Part shown: in pieces, positions 35,088-47,914 of the stretch
Layout of the letters: the number at the start of each line of letters is the position of its first letter
Position numbering within the stretch: position 1 is the first letter of the stretch
Assembly: GCA_016946835.1 (NCBI GenBank)
Contig: JACVTC010000120.1
Coordinates: 518,500-582,499 of the forward strand
Source of the DNA: Neocallimastix lanati (nom. inval.)
Taxonomy: Eukaryota > Neocallimastigomycota > Neocallimastigomycetes > Neocallimastigales > Neocallimastigaceae
Length of the DNA: 64,000 nucleotides
Direction: 5' to 3'
Notes under the pieces: generated by a model
Seen by the model: only the letters and a program-made list of their open reading frames with translations
What the model was told of the DNA's origin: nothing
Database searches by the model: none
Program-made: the position numbers and the translations under genes

Positions 35088-37252
35088 TGATACGGGCTGG
35101 GGTTGAAACACTAAGATATTCAAAACAAAAAAATAAATATTAACACATAACTATAAAAATAAATTTGGAAACAAGAAAAAAATTAAATTTTAAAATATAT
35201 TTTATTTAAATTTAAAATTAAAATTATTTGCTCCCCAGTATTAAAAAGAAAGAAATTTATTCTTCTTTTTATACTTTTATTTTAATACATTTTATTTATT
35301 ATTAATATATTCTTTATAAAAAAACTATTATAACTATTTTATTTTAATTTTTAACTATTATTTTAAATTATTTTTTTTAAAAAAAATAACATTTATTAAA
35401 TTAAAATATAAAAATTAATTTAGAAATTGTATCACGAAGGGCATTCCGAGCGGTAGCTTCTTCTTGATATTGTTTTCAGAGAAAGAATTATACAGAATTG
35501 ATATTTTCTGTATTTTAGATCATTTTTATTATTGAAATTCTTCTGTATTTTAGTTCATTCTTATTTTAATAAAGATTTAATTTATTTTTGATTTTTGATT
35601 TATTTTTAGTTTATTTCAAAGGTTTAGAAAATATTATACAGAAACTTATAATTCTGTATTTTATATCAAATATTTATTGAAATATGTTTTTATTATTCTT
35701 AATATAAAAATAGGAATTAGTAATGATTTAAATATTATATAATTTTTAATAAGAATATTTAGTAATAATTTTTATTATATTTAATATTAATAAAATATTT
35801 AATAATTATTTTTATTAGATTTGATATTAATAAAAGATTTTAATAAGAATATTTAATAATTATTTTTATTAGATTTGATATTAATAAAAGAAATTTATAA
35901 GAATATTTAATAATAATTTTTATTATATTTGATATTAATAAAAGATTTTAATAAGAATATTTAATAATAATTTTTATTATATTTAATATTAATAAAAGAA
36001 ATTTATAAGAATATTTAATAATAATTTTTATTATATTTAATATTAATAAAATATTTTTATTATAATATTTAATAATTTTTATTATATTTGATATTAATAA
36101 AAGATTTTAATAAGAATATTTAATAATAATTTTTATTATATTTGATATTAATAAAAGAAATTTATAAGAATATTTAATAATAATTTTTATTATATTTGAT
36201 ATTAATAAAAGATTTTAATAAGAATATTTAATAATAATTTTTATTATATTTAATATTAATAAAAGAAATTTATAAGAATATTTAATAATAATTTTTGTTA
36301 TATTTAATATTAATTAAAGATTTTTATTAGAATATTTAATAATTATTTTTATTAGATTTGATATTAATAAAAGATTTTAATAAGAATATTTAGTAATAAT
36401 TTTTATTATATTTAATATTAATAAAAGAAATTTATAAGAATATTTAATAATAATTTTTATTATATTTGATATTAATAAAAGATTTTAATAAGAATATTTA
36501 ATAATAATTTTTATTATATTTAATACTAATAAAAGAAATTTATAAGAATATTTAATAATAATTTTTGTTATATTTAATATTAATTAAAGATTTTTATTAG
36601 AATATTTAATAATTATTTTTATTAGATTTGATATTAATAAAAGATTTTAATAAGAATATTTAGTAATAATTTTTATTATATTTAATATTAATAAAAGATT
36701 TTTATTAGAATATTTAATAATTATTTTTATTAGATTTGATATTAATAAAAGATTTTAATAAGAATATTTAGTAATAATTTTTATTATATTTAATATTAAT
36801 AAAAGATTTTTATTAGAATATTTAATAATTATTTTTATTAGATTTGATATTAATAAAAGATTTTAATAAGAATATTTAGTAATAATTTTTATTATATTTA
36901 ATATTAATGAAAGATTTTTATTGGAATATTTAATAATAATTTTTATTATATTTAATATTAATAAAAGAAATTTATAAGAATATATAATAATAATTTTTAT
37001 TAGATTTGATATTAATAAAAGAACATTTAATAATAATTTTTATTATATTTAATATTAATAAAAGAAATTAATAAGAATATTTAATAATAATTTTTGTTAT
37101 ATTTAATATTAATAAAAGAAATTTATAAGAATATTTAATAATAATTTTAATTAGATTTAATAAAAGACTTTAATAATAAGATTTAATAATAGTTTTATTA
37201 TTATTAAGAGTATTTAATAGGAAATACAAGGTATTTAGTGACACCCGTATCA
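35088..37252 (-). mobile_element. LTR-F1 (Set 1), 2165 bp with internal VNTR
   Basis: Perfect terminal inverse TGATACGGG...CCCGTATCA and exact flanks CGAA (35084-35087, 37253-37256). Homologous to F2 outside the tandem array. Orientation inferred from the left-end similarity to LTR-D. Confidence 0.93.
35700..37190. repeat. Tandem array of about 54-bp units inside LTR-F1
   Basis: More than 25 copies of two alternating variants: AATATTTAATAATAATTTTT plus TATATTTRATATTAATAAAA, followed by either GATTTTAATAAG or GAAATTTATAAG. LTR-F2 has only about three copies, so the array expanded or contracted after divergence. Confidence 0.9.
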
Positions 37253-37256
37253 CGAA

Positions 37257-38696
37257 TGACAAATATTGATTATTATCTTAATTTAGAATTTAATTCTAAA
37301 AGTGATAATAATGTGTCAATTAAAAAGGTAGTTATTAACACAAAAATGTTAATTAAAACACTAAAGTTTAAACTAAGAAAAGAATATTTGTTTTTTTTTA
37401 TAATAAAACTTTATTTATCAATATAAAATTGTACTTTTTATTTTTTTTTGAATATTTATATTCTTAATAAAAAGTATTTAAAATAAATGAGAATAAAAGA
37501 AAAAAATTTATTAAAACTTAAATTTTAAATTTTTAATTCTTGAATTCTGATTTTTTATTTTTAAAGAAATATTTACATGTTTTTAACACTAAATTAAAAC
37601 ACCTTTAATCAATTTATTTTACCTTATTTTATTCTAAAATTTAATTTATAAAATTTGAGAGAGAGTTTTTAATATTTTTTGATTTTACAAGTTATTTATA
37701 GAATTTAATGAAGTTTTTTAATTGGTTCAAATAAATATTTAATTAATTAAAATAAAATAATGTATAAAAAATAATAAAATAATATATAAAAATAATAAAA
37801 ATTAAAATAAAAATAAAAGTAAAAGTAAAAATACAAATAAAAATTTAAAATAAAAATAAAGATATAAAATAAAAATAATATAATAAAAAGAAATAAAAAC
37901 AAATATAATGTTAAAAAGTAGACAGATTGAATTTAACGACGGAATCAGGTTGATATATCTATATAATATAACTATATAGATATAAATAAATTACTAAAAT
38001 AAAAGAGTTATAAAGTTAAATTTGTTAATTTAACACTTAATTAAAACTAATAATTGGTTTGATATGATAAAAAATTTTTATTTATTAATAAAAATATATA
38101 GTTATATTATAATAAGTTAACTATAACCTTACAAAGAACAAAAAGATAAATTTGAATTTTCTTTTTATACTTTGTAGGTTTGAGATTATTGATAATAATA
38201 ATATAAAGTTGATAATAATAATATTTAGTATAAGAATATGTTTAATATAAATAAATTATATTTTTTAATCTAATATATTAGCTAATATATATAATATAAT
38301 ATTAAATTTAAATATTTAATATAGTAATTAATAATTAATAATTAATTAAATCAATATAACATAAATTAATACATAAACATTAATTTATGAATCAAGGATG
38401 ACATGACCAAATGATTCATGTTGAATAAATATTTTATTTATTAATAATATTTAAGTTTAATATGATATCATTAGAATCAGTAGGCCTAAGCTGGTCCTAA
38501 GATGATCAAATAACTTATAATATTATAAAATAAATAAAATTTAAAGAATAATTAATGAATTATAAATTTTTATTAATTATTTTATTTTTAATAATTTAAT
38601 TGAAATTAATTGAAATTGAAATTTAATTCAGTTGTAATTTCAACATATAAAATAATAAATTTAATAATATAAGCAATATTAGATTGTTCTTTACCA
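37257..38696 (-). mobile_element. LTR-N (Set 1), 1440 bp
   Basis: Bounded by CGAA on both sides (37253-37256, 38697-38700). Starts TGACAAATATTG and ends TTGTTCTTTACCA; the right end matches the common Set 1 CATTCTTTAYCA end. The right half is related to LTR-U (TAGGCCTAAGC...GGTCCTAAG; AATTGAAATTGAAATT). Confidence 0.75.
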
Positions 38697-38700
38697 CGAA

Positions 38701-39670
38701 TGGTAGACTCGGGGTTGATTCGTATGGATTTAAAATCAAGCAGGGGGGACGGGTATTACCCTGCTTTGATTTTAAATAAAAAAAAAAATTTCTTTTTATT
38801 AAAAATTATTTATTATTTATTAATATAAAATTTTATTATTTAAAATACACATATTTAATTTTTAAGAAATATTTACAATATTTATATTTTTTTATGAATT
38901 TAAAGTATAATTAGTTGTTTATAATTTAAGTAATTTTATAGAATTATTGAGTTAATTTTATATCAATAATTCATTTTTGTTTTAATTTTTATAAATATAA
39001 TAATATAATATTCAAATATAATTTAATTAAAAATAATTATAAAATAAATATATAGAAAATAGTTTTTACTATTTTCTTTGATATTTTTAAGTTAAATAAA
39101 TTGTTTTTAAAGATTAATATAATAAACTTAATAATCTTTAATTATTTTAAATAATACTTGTAATTATTTTCAAAAATAAAATAAAATTTTTATAATATTT
39201 AATTAATAAATTTGATAATATTTAAATAATAATTTTTATAATAAGTAATAATTTTTAATAATAATTTTTAATAATAAATTTAATTAATAATCTTAATAAT
39301 TTTATAATAATATTTAATAGTTATAATAAATAAATTTTTATAATAATATTTAATAATTTTAATAATTTTATAATATTAATAGTTTATAATAATTTTTATA
39401 ATAATATTTAATTAATAATTTTAATAATTTAGTATCTTAAAAGTATAATTTTAATATTTACAATTGTATTTTAATATATATATATATTTAATAATATAAC
39501 AATAAAGTAATTAATTAAAATTGATTTACATTATTTACAAGTTAAAATTAATTTATATCAAAATAAATTAAATTTTATTATTAAGTTTAGGTTATCAAGA
39601 ATATAAGAAAGTACAATTTAGTAAAGAATTATTAATAATAAAATAAAGGTTATTAATTCATTCTTTACCA
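38701..39670 (-). mobile_element. LTR-D1 (Set 1)
   Basis: TGGTAGACTCGGGG...CATTCTTTACCA, flanked by CGAA on both sides (38697-38700, 39671-39674). A copy of D2 (54360-55383). It contains a GC-rich hairpin at 38730-38775 (AATCAAGCAGGG / CCCTGCTTTGATT). Confidence 0.93.
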
Positions 39671-39674
39671 CGAA

Positions 39675-40456
39675 TGTAAGAAACTATAATTATTTGTTAA
39701 ATAATTATAATTTCTTTATTTGATTATTTATCTATTACATAATTTATACATTCATTCATTAAATTAGTAATTATTTATTAAGTTAATATGTATTTGTACA
39801 TTTAATTATAATTTTAATTTAATTAAAAATTTTCTTTAAATTTACTTAGTATACATTTATTTTATTCAATTAATTATAAATTTTATTAATTTCTATAATA
39901 ATAAATTAATTATTTAATTATTATTTTTAATTAAAATTTGAATTAACTTATTCGGACTTTAAAGTTTTTTATTTTCTTATTAAAATATAAATTAATTTTA
40001 TCGGACTTTAAGGTTTTTTCTAATTTATTATATTAATAAAATGGTTTTTCCTTAAAGAACTTATCTAGTTTTTTCTTCTAATCTTTTTCTAGATAAGATA
40101 ATTGTTAAGATTAGAAAACCTTTTAAATTATTATTTTATATAAATTTTTATTATTTAATTTTTCGTGTAAATAGCTATTAATTTCTCTAAATTTTTGAGA
40201 AATCAAGAGTTATTATTATATAACAAATATTAATAAATATATAATAATAATCAATAAAATCTACAAACATTTTCAATAAGTGTTCTTTTATTTTGTGTTG
40301 TTTATTATATTTGTTTATAATAAACTCTTCTCTGTTAAGATAAGTTAAAATTTTCTTTATTTTTTCTAATTGTTTTCTTATTTTCTCAACTTGATGTTAG
40401 TATCAGGTTGTAGTTAATAATTTTGTTATAATAAATATTATAATGAAATTATTACA
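39675..40456 (+). mobile_element. LTR-B1 solo LTR (Set 2)
   Basis: Starts TGTAAGAAACTATAATT and ends GAAATTATTACA; exact 5-bp duplication ACGAA (39670-39674, 40457-40461). Begins with a near-perfect 18-bp-arm palindrome (1 mismatch). Confidence 0.93.
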
Positions 40457-40462
40457 ACGAAC

Positions 40463-40991
40463 TGTTGAGGTTCATATTAGAAAAGGAGTGTGAACATTAA
40501 ATAAATAGATAAATTAACTAACTACTAAATTACACTAAAAGAATTTATTATTATATATTATAAATTTTATTTAAAGAACTATTATTAAAAATATTTATTA
40601 TTTATAAATTATATAATTATTTTATTGTTAAAAATAACTTTATTAATATTAATATTTATTATTATAACAATATGGGAAACCTTTCAATTATTATTCCTAT
40701 TTCATTATCACTACTATTTGTACTATTTCTTTTCTCAGAAAGGCCCCCTTCATAAAATAATATGGATAATATATATTTTATATTATTTAATTACATTATT
40801 AAAACCAATCATATGAATTAATTAATTACATAAATTTAATATTTAAAATAATAAAATATAATTAATATAAAAAAAATTATTATATAGAATATAAGAAAAT
40901 TATTAATATTAAAGAATATAATAATATATTTTTATATAATAAATTATTAAAAATTTAATTAAAAATATCATTATTATTCTATTCTTTATCA
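40463..40991 (-). mobile_element. LTR-O (Set 1)
   Basis: TGTTGAGGTTCATATTAG...TATTCTTTATCA; exact 4-bp flanks GAAC (40459-40462, 40992-40995). End sequences match C, P and Q. Confidence 0.85.
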
Positions 40992-40995
40992 GAAC

Positions 40996-42554
40996 TGATA
41001 CGGGCTGGGGTTGAAACACTAAGATATTCAAAACAAAAAAATAAATATTAACACATAACTATAAAAATAAATTTGGAAACAAGAAAAAAATTAAATTTTA
41101 AAATATTCTTTATTTAAATTTAAAATTAAAATTATTCGTTCCGAGTATTAAAAAGAAAGAAATTTATTCTTCTTTTTATACTTTTATTTTAATACATTTT
41201 ATTTATTATTAATATATTCTTTATAAAAAAACTATTATAACTATTTTATTTTAATTTTTAACTATTATTTTAAATTATTTTTTAAAAAAAAAAAAAAATA
41301 ACATTTATTAAATTAAAATATAAAAAATTAATTTAGAGATTGTATCACGAAGGGCATTCCGGGCGGTAGCTTCTTCTTGATATTGTTTTCAGAGAAAGAA
41401 TTATACAGAATTGATATTTTCTGTATTTTAGATCATTTTTTTATTATTGAAATTCTGTATTTTAGTTCATTTTTATTTTTAATAAAGATTTAATTTATTT
41501 TTGATTTTTGATTTATTTTTAGTTTATTTCAAAGGTTTAGAAAATATTATACAGAAACTTATAATTCTGTATTTTATATCAAATATTTATTGAAATAGGT
41601 TTTTATTATTCTTAATATAAAAATAAGAATGAGTAATGATTTAAATATTATATAATTTTTAATAAGAATATTTTGTAATAATTTTTATTATATTTAATAT
41701 TAATAAAATATTTAATAATTTTTTTATTAGATTTGATATTAATAAAGGAAATTAATAAGAATATTTAATAATAATTTTTATTATATTTGATATTAATAAA
41801 AGATTTTAATAAGAATATTTAATAATAATTTTATTTTATTATTATTATGTTAAAGTTTTTAGATAATTTGGTCTTAACGTTTAGGTCAAGATGCCAAATT
41901 ATAGTAATTAATTAATAATTTAATTTTACTCTTATTTAAAACATATTGTTATTATTAAATTTTATAAATAAATTTTTATTTAAAATATAATTTTTATTTA
42001 ATCTTAATAATATTTTATTTTACATTATTAGTTTATATAATTATTACTATAATTTAAATTACAATAATCCTACAAAGGATTAATCAAAAGATTTAAACAT
42101 GTATTTATATAAAATAATTAATTATCAAAATATTAATTATTAATATGAATAAGTAATAGTATTAATATAAGTTTGATATTGATAATATAAAATAAGATAA
42201 TAATAAAAATATTTAATATAAATAAAATATAAGAATCTAATGTAGCTAAATACTATATTTAATAATTAAATTATAATATGTAGAAATTAATTTAATATGA
42301 CAATCACGTGTTTACATTATTTAATATATATTAATTTCAATATGTTAATAATATTTAGTAATTAGTTGGCCTAGACTAATTCCTAAATATTTTAATAAAG
42401 TTAATTTAATAATAATTATTTATTATTATTTATTAATATTGAAATTCAAATAACTGAATTATCGAAATTGAAATTGAATTGAAATTCAGTTATTATCTTA
42501 ACAATTAAGAGTATTTAATAGGAAATACAAGGTATTTAGTGACACCCCGTATCA
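40996..42554 (-). mobile_element. LTR-F2 (Set 1), 1559 bp, carrying nested LTR-U
   Basis: Second copy of F: TGATACGGG...CCCCGTATCA with exact flanks GAAC (40992-40995, 42555-42558). It has about three tandem units (41640-41830) and a nested LTR (U). Confidence 0.93.
41848..42503. mobile_element. LTR-U solo LTR nested in LTR-F2
   Basis: TGTTAA...TTAACA ends and an exact 4-bp duplication ATTA (41844-41847, 42504-42507). The empty site is visible in LTR-F1 (TTATTATTAAGAGTATT near 37200). Related to the right half of LTR-N. Confidence 0.9.
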
Positions 42555-42558
42555 GAAC

Positions 42559-43601
42559 TGTTATGGTTCATTGGGAAAAACAAAATTTTTATACACAAAA
42601 GATAAAGATTTAAAATATTTATTTACACAATAACAATTTTATAATTTATTTATTTATTTAATTTTTAAATTACATTATTTATTAAACTAATTAAATTTTA
42701 TTAGCTAAATTATTACTATTCCTAATATTAATATTAATACTATTACTTATATTATTACTAATATTATTACTATTTTTATTTTATTATTATTATTATTATT
42801 TTTATTATTATTATTATTAATTTTATTATTTATTATTATTGTTTTTTTTTTATTTTTATTATTGTTTTGTGTTATTTTATTTTTTTATTTAGAAGAAGTT
42901 ATTTTCTTCAGATATTTATATTCGATTTCATTTTTAAAGTTTAATATCTTGGAAATGAAAAAGAATTTAAGTATTTAATTAAAAGAATTATTAATTCATT
43001 CTTAATTAAATGTTAAATAAAATTATTAATAATATGTTTAATATAAATTCCATAAAGGAATAAAAAATTATTATTTAAAAAGATATAATAAATATTTTAA
43101 TTAAATGATATCTGGAATAAATAATTAAAAAGTTTTTAATAAAATTTTTAATTAAAAGTATACAAAAATATTAATTGAATTTTATAAAAGATAATAAATT
43201 ATTTAATCATAATTTATTTTAAGTTTAATAAAAATTAATATTAATTTATAGTGTTATTGAAAGTTAATAATAATTAATTTGATAAAAATATAATAAAAAT
43301 ATAAAATAATTTTAATATAGATTCAATAAAGAATTTGTTAATATAAATTTTTGAAGAGTTTATATGTATTTTAATATTAATTTAATTAAGATTCAGTAAT
43401 GATTTTATAAAAAATATTTTTATAAAGATTTTAATTAATATTATAATAATTTTAATTAATTTATAATATTATATAATAAAATTTTTAATTTAATTCAGGG
43501 AAGAATATAAGAAAGTTCCATTAGTAAAGAATATAAACTTAATTATGGTTAAGTTATGTTTAAACATAACAAAATAAGTAATTTATAGTCATTCTTTACC
43601 A
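42559..43601 (-). mobile_element. LTR-P (Set 1)
   Basis: TGTTATGGTTCATTGGG...CATTCTTTACCA, flanked by GAAC on both sides (42555-42558, 43602-43605). Includes (ATT)n tracts at 42780-42860. Confidence 0.85.
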
Positions 43602-43605
43602 GAAC

Positions 43606-44566
43606 TGTTAAGGTTCGGAGAGAGGGAAAAATAAAAATAAGTATTAATATAAACAATAAAAAATAAACAAACAAGAAAATTAATAAACAAAATAAATTTT
43701 TGTTTTATAAATCCTTTATTAAAATTTTTTTTTTAAAAATTACAATATTAAATTACAATATAAAAAATACAATTTTTTTACTGTTATTTATATTTCTTTT
43801 CTTAAAATAATAGAAATGGTAAAGCCATTTCTTTGTATAATAAAAATTAATTATTAAATATTTTATATTAATTTTTTATTATCAATAATTATTATTTAAC
43901 TTATAATAAATAATACTCATATATTAATCTATTACTAATTATTTATTACTAATCTACTTAATTATATATTTTAAAAGACAATTTTTTTATTTTACAGAAG
44001 TTAATTCTGTGGTTTAGTAATATTTATTTAATCCTAAAGTTTAAATTTACTAAGTTTAGAAAAATAATATTATTTAAATTATTAATATAAAATTTATAAT
44101 CATTTCATCAAATTTATAATATAATATTTATAATAAAACATATAATAATAATATAACTATTTCCTTTTATGTTTAATCTTTTATTAGTAATCATTAATAC
44201 AATTTTTTTAATTTGGAATTTTCCAAAGAAATAATTGATATTGATAAGTTTAATATTAATAAAAGAAATATTGATAAGATTTTGATAAACTATAAAGAAA
44301 ATTGATAAAATAAACTATATAATATTGATAAGGATTTTAATAATAATAAAATATAGATAAGAATAATAAAGGTAGCATAGATAAGGAATTAATATTAAAT
44401 ACACTTTTAAATAGTATAATTTAATATGTACTAATTAGGAATATAGATTAATTTATTAGAATATAGAAAGTTCCAAAAGAATAAAGAATCAAATAATTTG
44501 TTTAAGGGTTAAATGAATCATTTAAGATGTATAACCAAAAGAACATTATTTGGGCATTCTTTATCA
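43606..44566 (-). mobile_element. LTR-Q (Set 1)
   Basis: TGTTAAGGTTCGGAG...CATTCTTTATCA. Left flank GAAC (43602-43605); the right flank GAA(C) is split by R1. Confidence 0.85.
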
Positions 44567-46384
44567 GAATGTAAGAAATTACTTATAAAATTAATTATAA
44601 ATAATTTCTTAACTACAAATTAACATTAATTATTACTAATTAACATTAATTTGAGAAAATAAAATTAAATATAATTAAATAAATATAAAATAATATAAAT
44701 AAATAATTATACTTAACTTAAATATATGATAGAGTTTATTATAGAAAGTTTATAATAAACAATAACACAAAAGGAATAAAAGACACAAATATTTATAAAA
44801 TATGTTTTATTAAAAGGGTTTTGTTTTATTAATTAATTATTTTATTTGAATTATTATTTATTATAAAAATTCTAAAATAATAACTCTTGATTTCTCAAAG
44901 AGAACTCAAGAGAATCAAATATATATAAATTAATAATTAAATATTATTGGTTAAAATAAATACAATAATTTAATGTATTAAATTAATGTATTAAATAAGA
45001 AAGATAGATAAATTTTATAATAAATTTATCTAAGTTTCTTACATTGCTCCCTTTACTTAATGAATTTGTATAAATTCATTATTATATAGGAAGTAGTATA
45101 TTTAAAATAAAAATTATAATTAACCAAAAAAAATATAAAATTAAATAATTTATTGAAAGTTTTGCTAACCTTAACTTTTTAACATCTAGAGAAAAGATTA
45201 GCGGAAAAACTCTAGACGAATCAATATTAAGTAAAACCAATTAACTTGGGAAAAACCTTAATATTGTTTTCTAAACTAATATATAAATATAAGTGAATAA
45301 ATAATTATAAAATTAAATAAAATAACTATAATTATTAAATGTATAAATAAAAATAAAGTTAAATAAAATGACTATATTATTAAATGAATAAATAAATATT
45401 AAATTAAATAAATTATAATAACTAAGAAATGTAAATGAATTATTAATAAATTTATTTGTATTTCTTACATTGCTCCTTTTCATTTGAATTGTTCAATGAA
45501 AGAAGAACAATTTAAGAAATAATAAATTAAGAAATATTAAAAAGAAATAAAATTTAAATAAAATTAAAATAAATATTTAATTGCAATTTCAATTTAAAAA
45601 ATTGAAATTTAAATTTTGAATTAAAATTTATTTTAAATAAATAATTAAATGAACAATAATTTATAAATTTATATTATATATTATATATATTTTGTATTAA
45701 TAAATAAATAAATAATAATAATAATAATTAATTTTACAATATATATATATATTGTATATTATTCATTAAATGAATGAAAATAATAATAATAATTAGAATT
45801 ATATATTATATATTATATATTTTTCATATTTATTAAATAAATAATATTTTATTATTTATATTATATATATGTTATATTATTCATTAGACAAATAAATAAG
45901 TAATAATTTAAATTGTACATATGAATTATTTATTAAATAAATAAATAATAATATTTTATAATTTTTTATATTAAATTTTATATGTATATTTTGAAATATG
46001 TATTAAATAAATAATAATAATATTTTATAATTTTTTATATTACATACATATATATATGTATTTTTTTTTTTTTTTTTAATAGATATAACGAGATATAGCT
46101 TTTGCCGATATCTGTTTTAACAAAGGGCAATTAGTAATTAACAATTATATTATTAATAATAATATATTATTTCAATTACATAGAAGTGAATTTCAATTTT
46201 TATATCACTTCAGCCCTAGTGTTAATATCTATATGTGATCATAGAACATTGTAATTATATATTTAAATATATCTTATAATTTTTAAAATTTTATTTTCGT
46301 TCGTATGATCAATATTAAAAACTTTTTATTATTATTATTTATTATTATTATTACTTTATTTATCATAATTATAATTTTATTTAC

Positions 46385-46418
<34 letters not shown>

Positions 46419-46962
46419 TAATTTATTTATTTTTTATTTTTATTTATTTTAAAGAAAAGAAAACTGAACAACTTATCTTTTAAATTATTAATTTATTTTA
46501 TTTATTTTTTGTTTTTTGTTTGTTTATTTGTTTGTTTTGTTTTGTTTCCTGTTTTGTTGCTTTGTTTTGTTTTATTTTGTTATTTTGTTTTTTGTTTTGT
46601 TTTTGTTTTTTGTTTTTATTTTTGTTTTATTTTATTTTATTTTATTTTATTTTTTTTTTTTTTTTTAATAAGAAAAATATATATATATAATGTATATAAT
46701 GTTATATATAAAAACAATTATATAATATTAAAATATAATATAAATATAATATTATAATAGATAAATATGTTATATAAAATAAAATAAAGTAAAATAGTTA
46801 GTATTTAATATTGTTAATTTTTATGAAATTTATAAAGACTTATTTTTAAAAGTAAATAAGCAAAGCAAACAGAATAGGTGTTGTCATATTATTTTAAAGT
46901 TATGTTTAATATATATAATAAAAGAATTGTTAGTCAATGTAATAATAAATTAAACAAAATAA

Positions 46963-47094
46963 ATAATATATATATATGACATAAACAAACATAAACAATG
47001 AAAGGAAAAATAAAAAATAAACAAAAAAAATAATATATATATATGACATAAACAAACATAAACAATGAAAGGAAAAATAAAAAATAAACAAAAA
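46963..47094. repeat. 66-bp tandem duplication inside R1
   Basis: Two adjacent copies of a unit containing ATGACATAAACAAACATAAA and CAATGAAAGGAAAAATAAAA, essentially identical. Confidence 0.9.
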
Positions 47095-47119
47095 AAAAAA
47101 TTTATAAATTTAAATTAAG

Positions 47120-47242
47120 AGAAAGAAAAAATTTCGTAAATAATATAATATGAATTTATTTAATTTAATTATTCCATTATAATTATAATTATTATTTTTT
47201 GTTATATTCATATTAAATTATTTATGAAATATTTTCTTCCTA
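47120..47242. repeat. Inverted repeat near the right end of R1
   Basis: Arms of about 33 nt: AAATTTCGTAAATAATATAA plus TATGAA on the left, and TTCATATTAAATTATTTATG plus AAATATTTTCTT on the right. Imperfect but clearly complementary. Confidence 0.65.
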
Positions 47243-47309
47243 AAAAGAAGAGTTATTATTGTAAGAAATTATTTATAATTAATTTTATAGGTAATTTCTT
47301 ATACAGAAC

Positions 47310-47911
47310 TGATACAATATAAGTAATAAAGTATCAGATTTCTATTTATAACGAGGTCGAGCAAATAGGGAATTTGTAAAATAATATATTCCAACTCAAA
47401 GATAATAAATAATAATTTACACAAATAATAAAATTTATTTATTTCTTTTTGAATCTTGCTTTTATTTATTTATTTATTTATTTTACATAAATTATTACAA
47501 TTATATTTATATTCCTCTGAATATAATGATTTTTATCTATCTCTAATAATTCAATTTATATTAATATCTTAATAATAATTTTACTTATAATTGTAGGATT
47601 CAACTCTTATCCTTTAACTATAAGTAATTACTTAATGATTTAAACTAAACTATAAGTTCTCTAAAACTATTATTTTACTCAATTAGAATTTTTAAAACAA
47701 CAAGAAAAACTCTCTCTTTAACTTTTATTTCATTCTCTTCTTTTAAATTTATTAATTAATTTTATCTTGAATATTATTGGCTGTCTAATTAATTTTTAAT
47801 CTATTTATATAATGATTTAGTATATTATATATTGTAATTATTTTTCACTATATTATTATAGGATTTTCTCTTTTGTTAATTTTCTTGCGTATTTCTAGCT
47901 GTATTGTATCA
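47310..47911 (-). mobile_element. LTR-S (Set 1)
   Basis: Perfect 10-bp terminal inverse TGATACAATA...TATTGTATCA. Left flank GAAC (47306-47309); the right GAA(C) is split by R2. Orientation is inferred only from the neighbours. Confidence 0.85.
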
Positions 47912-47914
47912 GAA

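Larger units (their letters stand above)
44570..47303. mobile_element. R1: composite Set 2 insertion of 2.7 kb
   Basis: Exact 5-bp duplication CAGAA (44565-44569, 47304-47308). The left 474 bp (44570-45043) is a reverse-orientation R-type LTR matching R2, followed by AAAGGGAGCAA (minus strand), a good polypurine tract. A second TTTCTTACATTGCTCC border occurs at 45461-45476. The interior (45.5-47.2 kb) is AT-rich, carries T/G-rich runs at 46500-46665 and has no coding potential. The right end carries the forward-orientation R terminus (AAGAGTTATTATT plus the terminal palindrome), so the two ends are in inverse orientation. Confidence 0.7.

Noticed and set aside
46509-46757. 82-codon Phe/Cys-rich frame
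   Set aside because: TTTTG/TTTGT homopolymer-like tract inside R1; no start context or homology.
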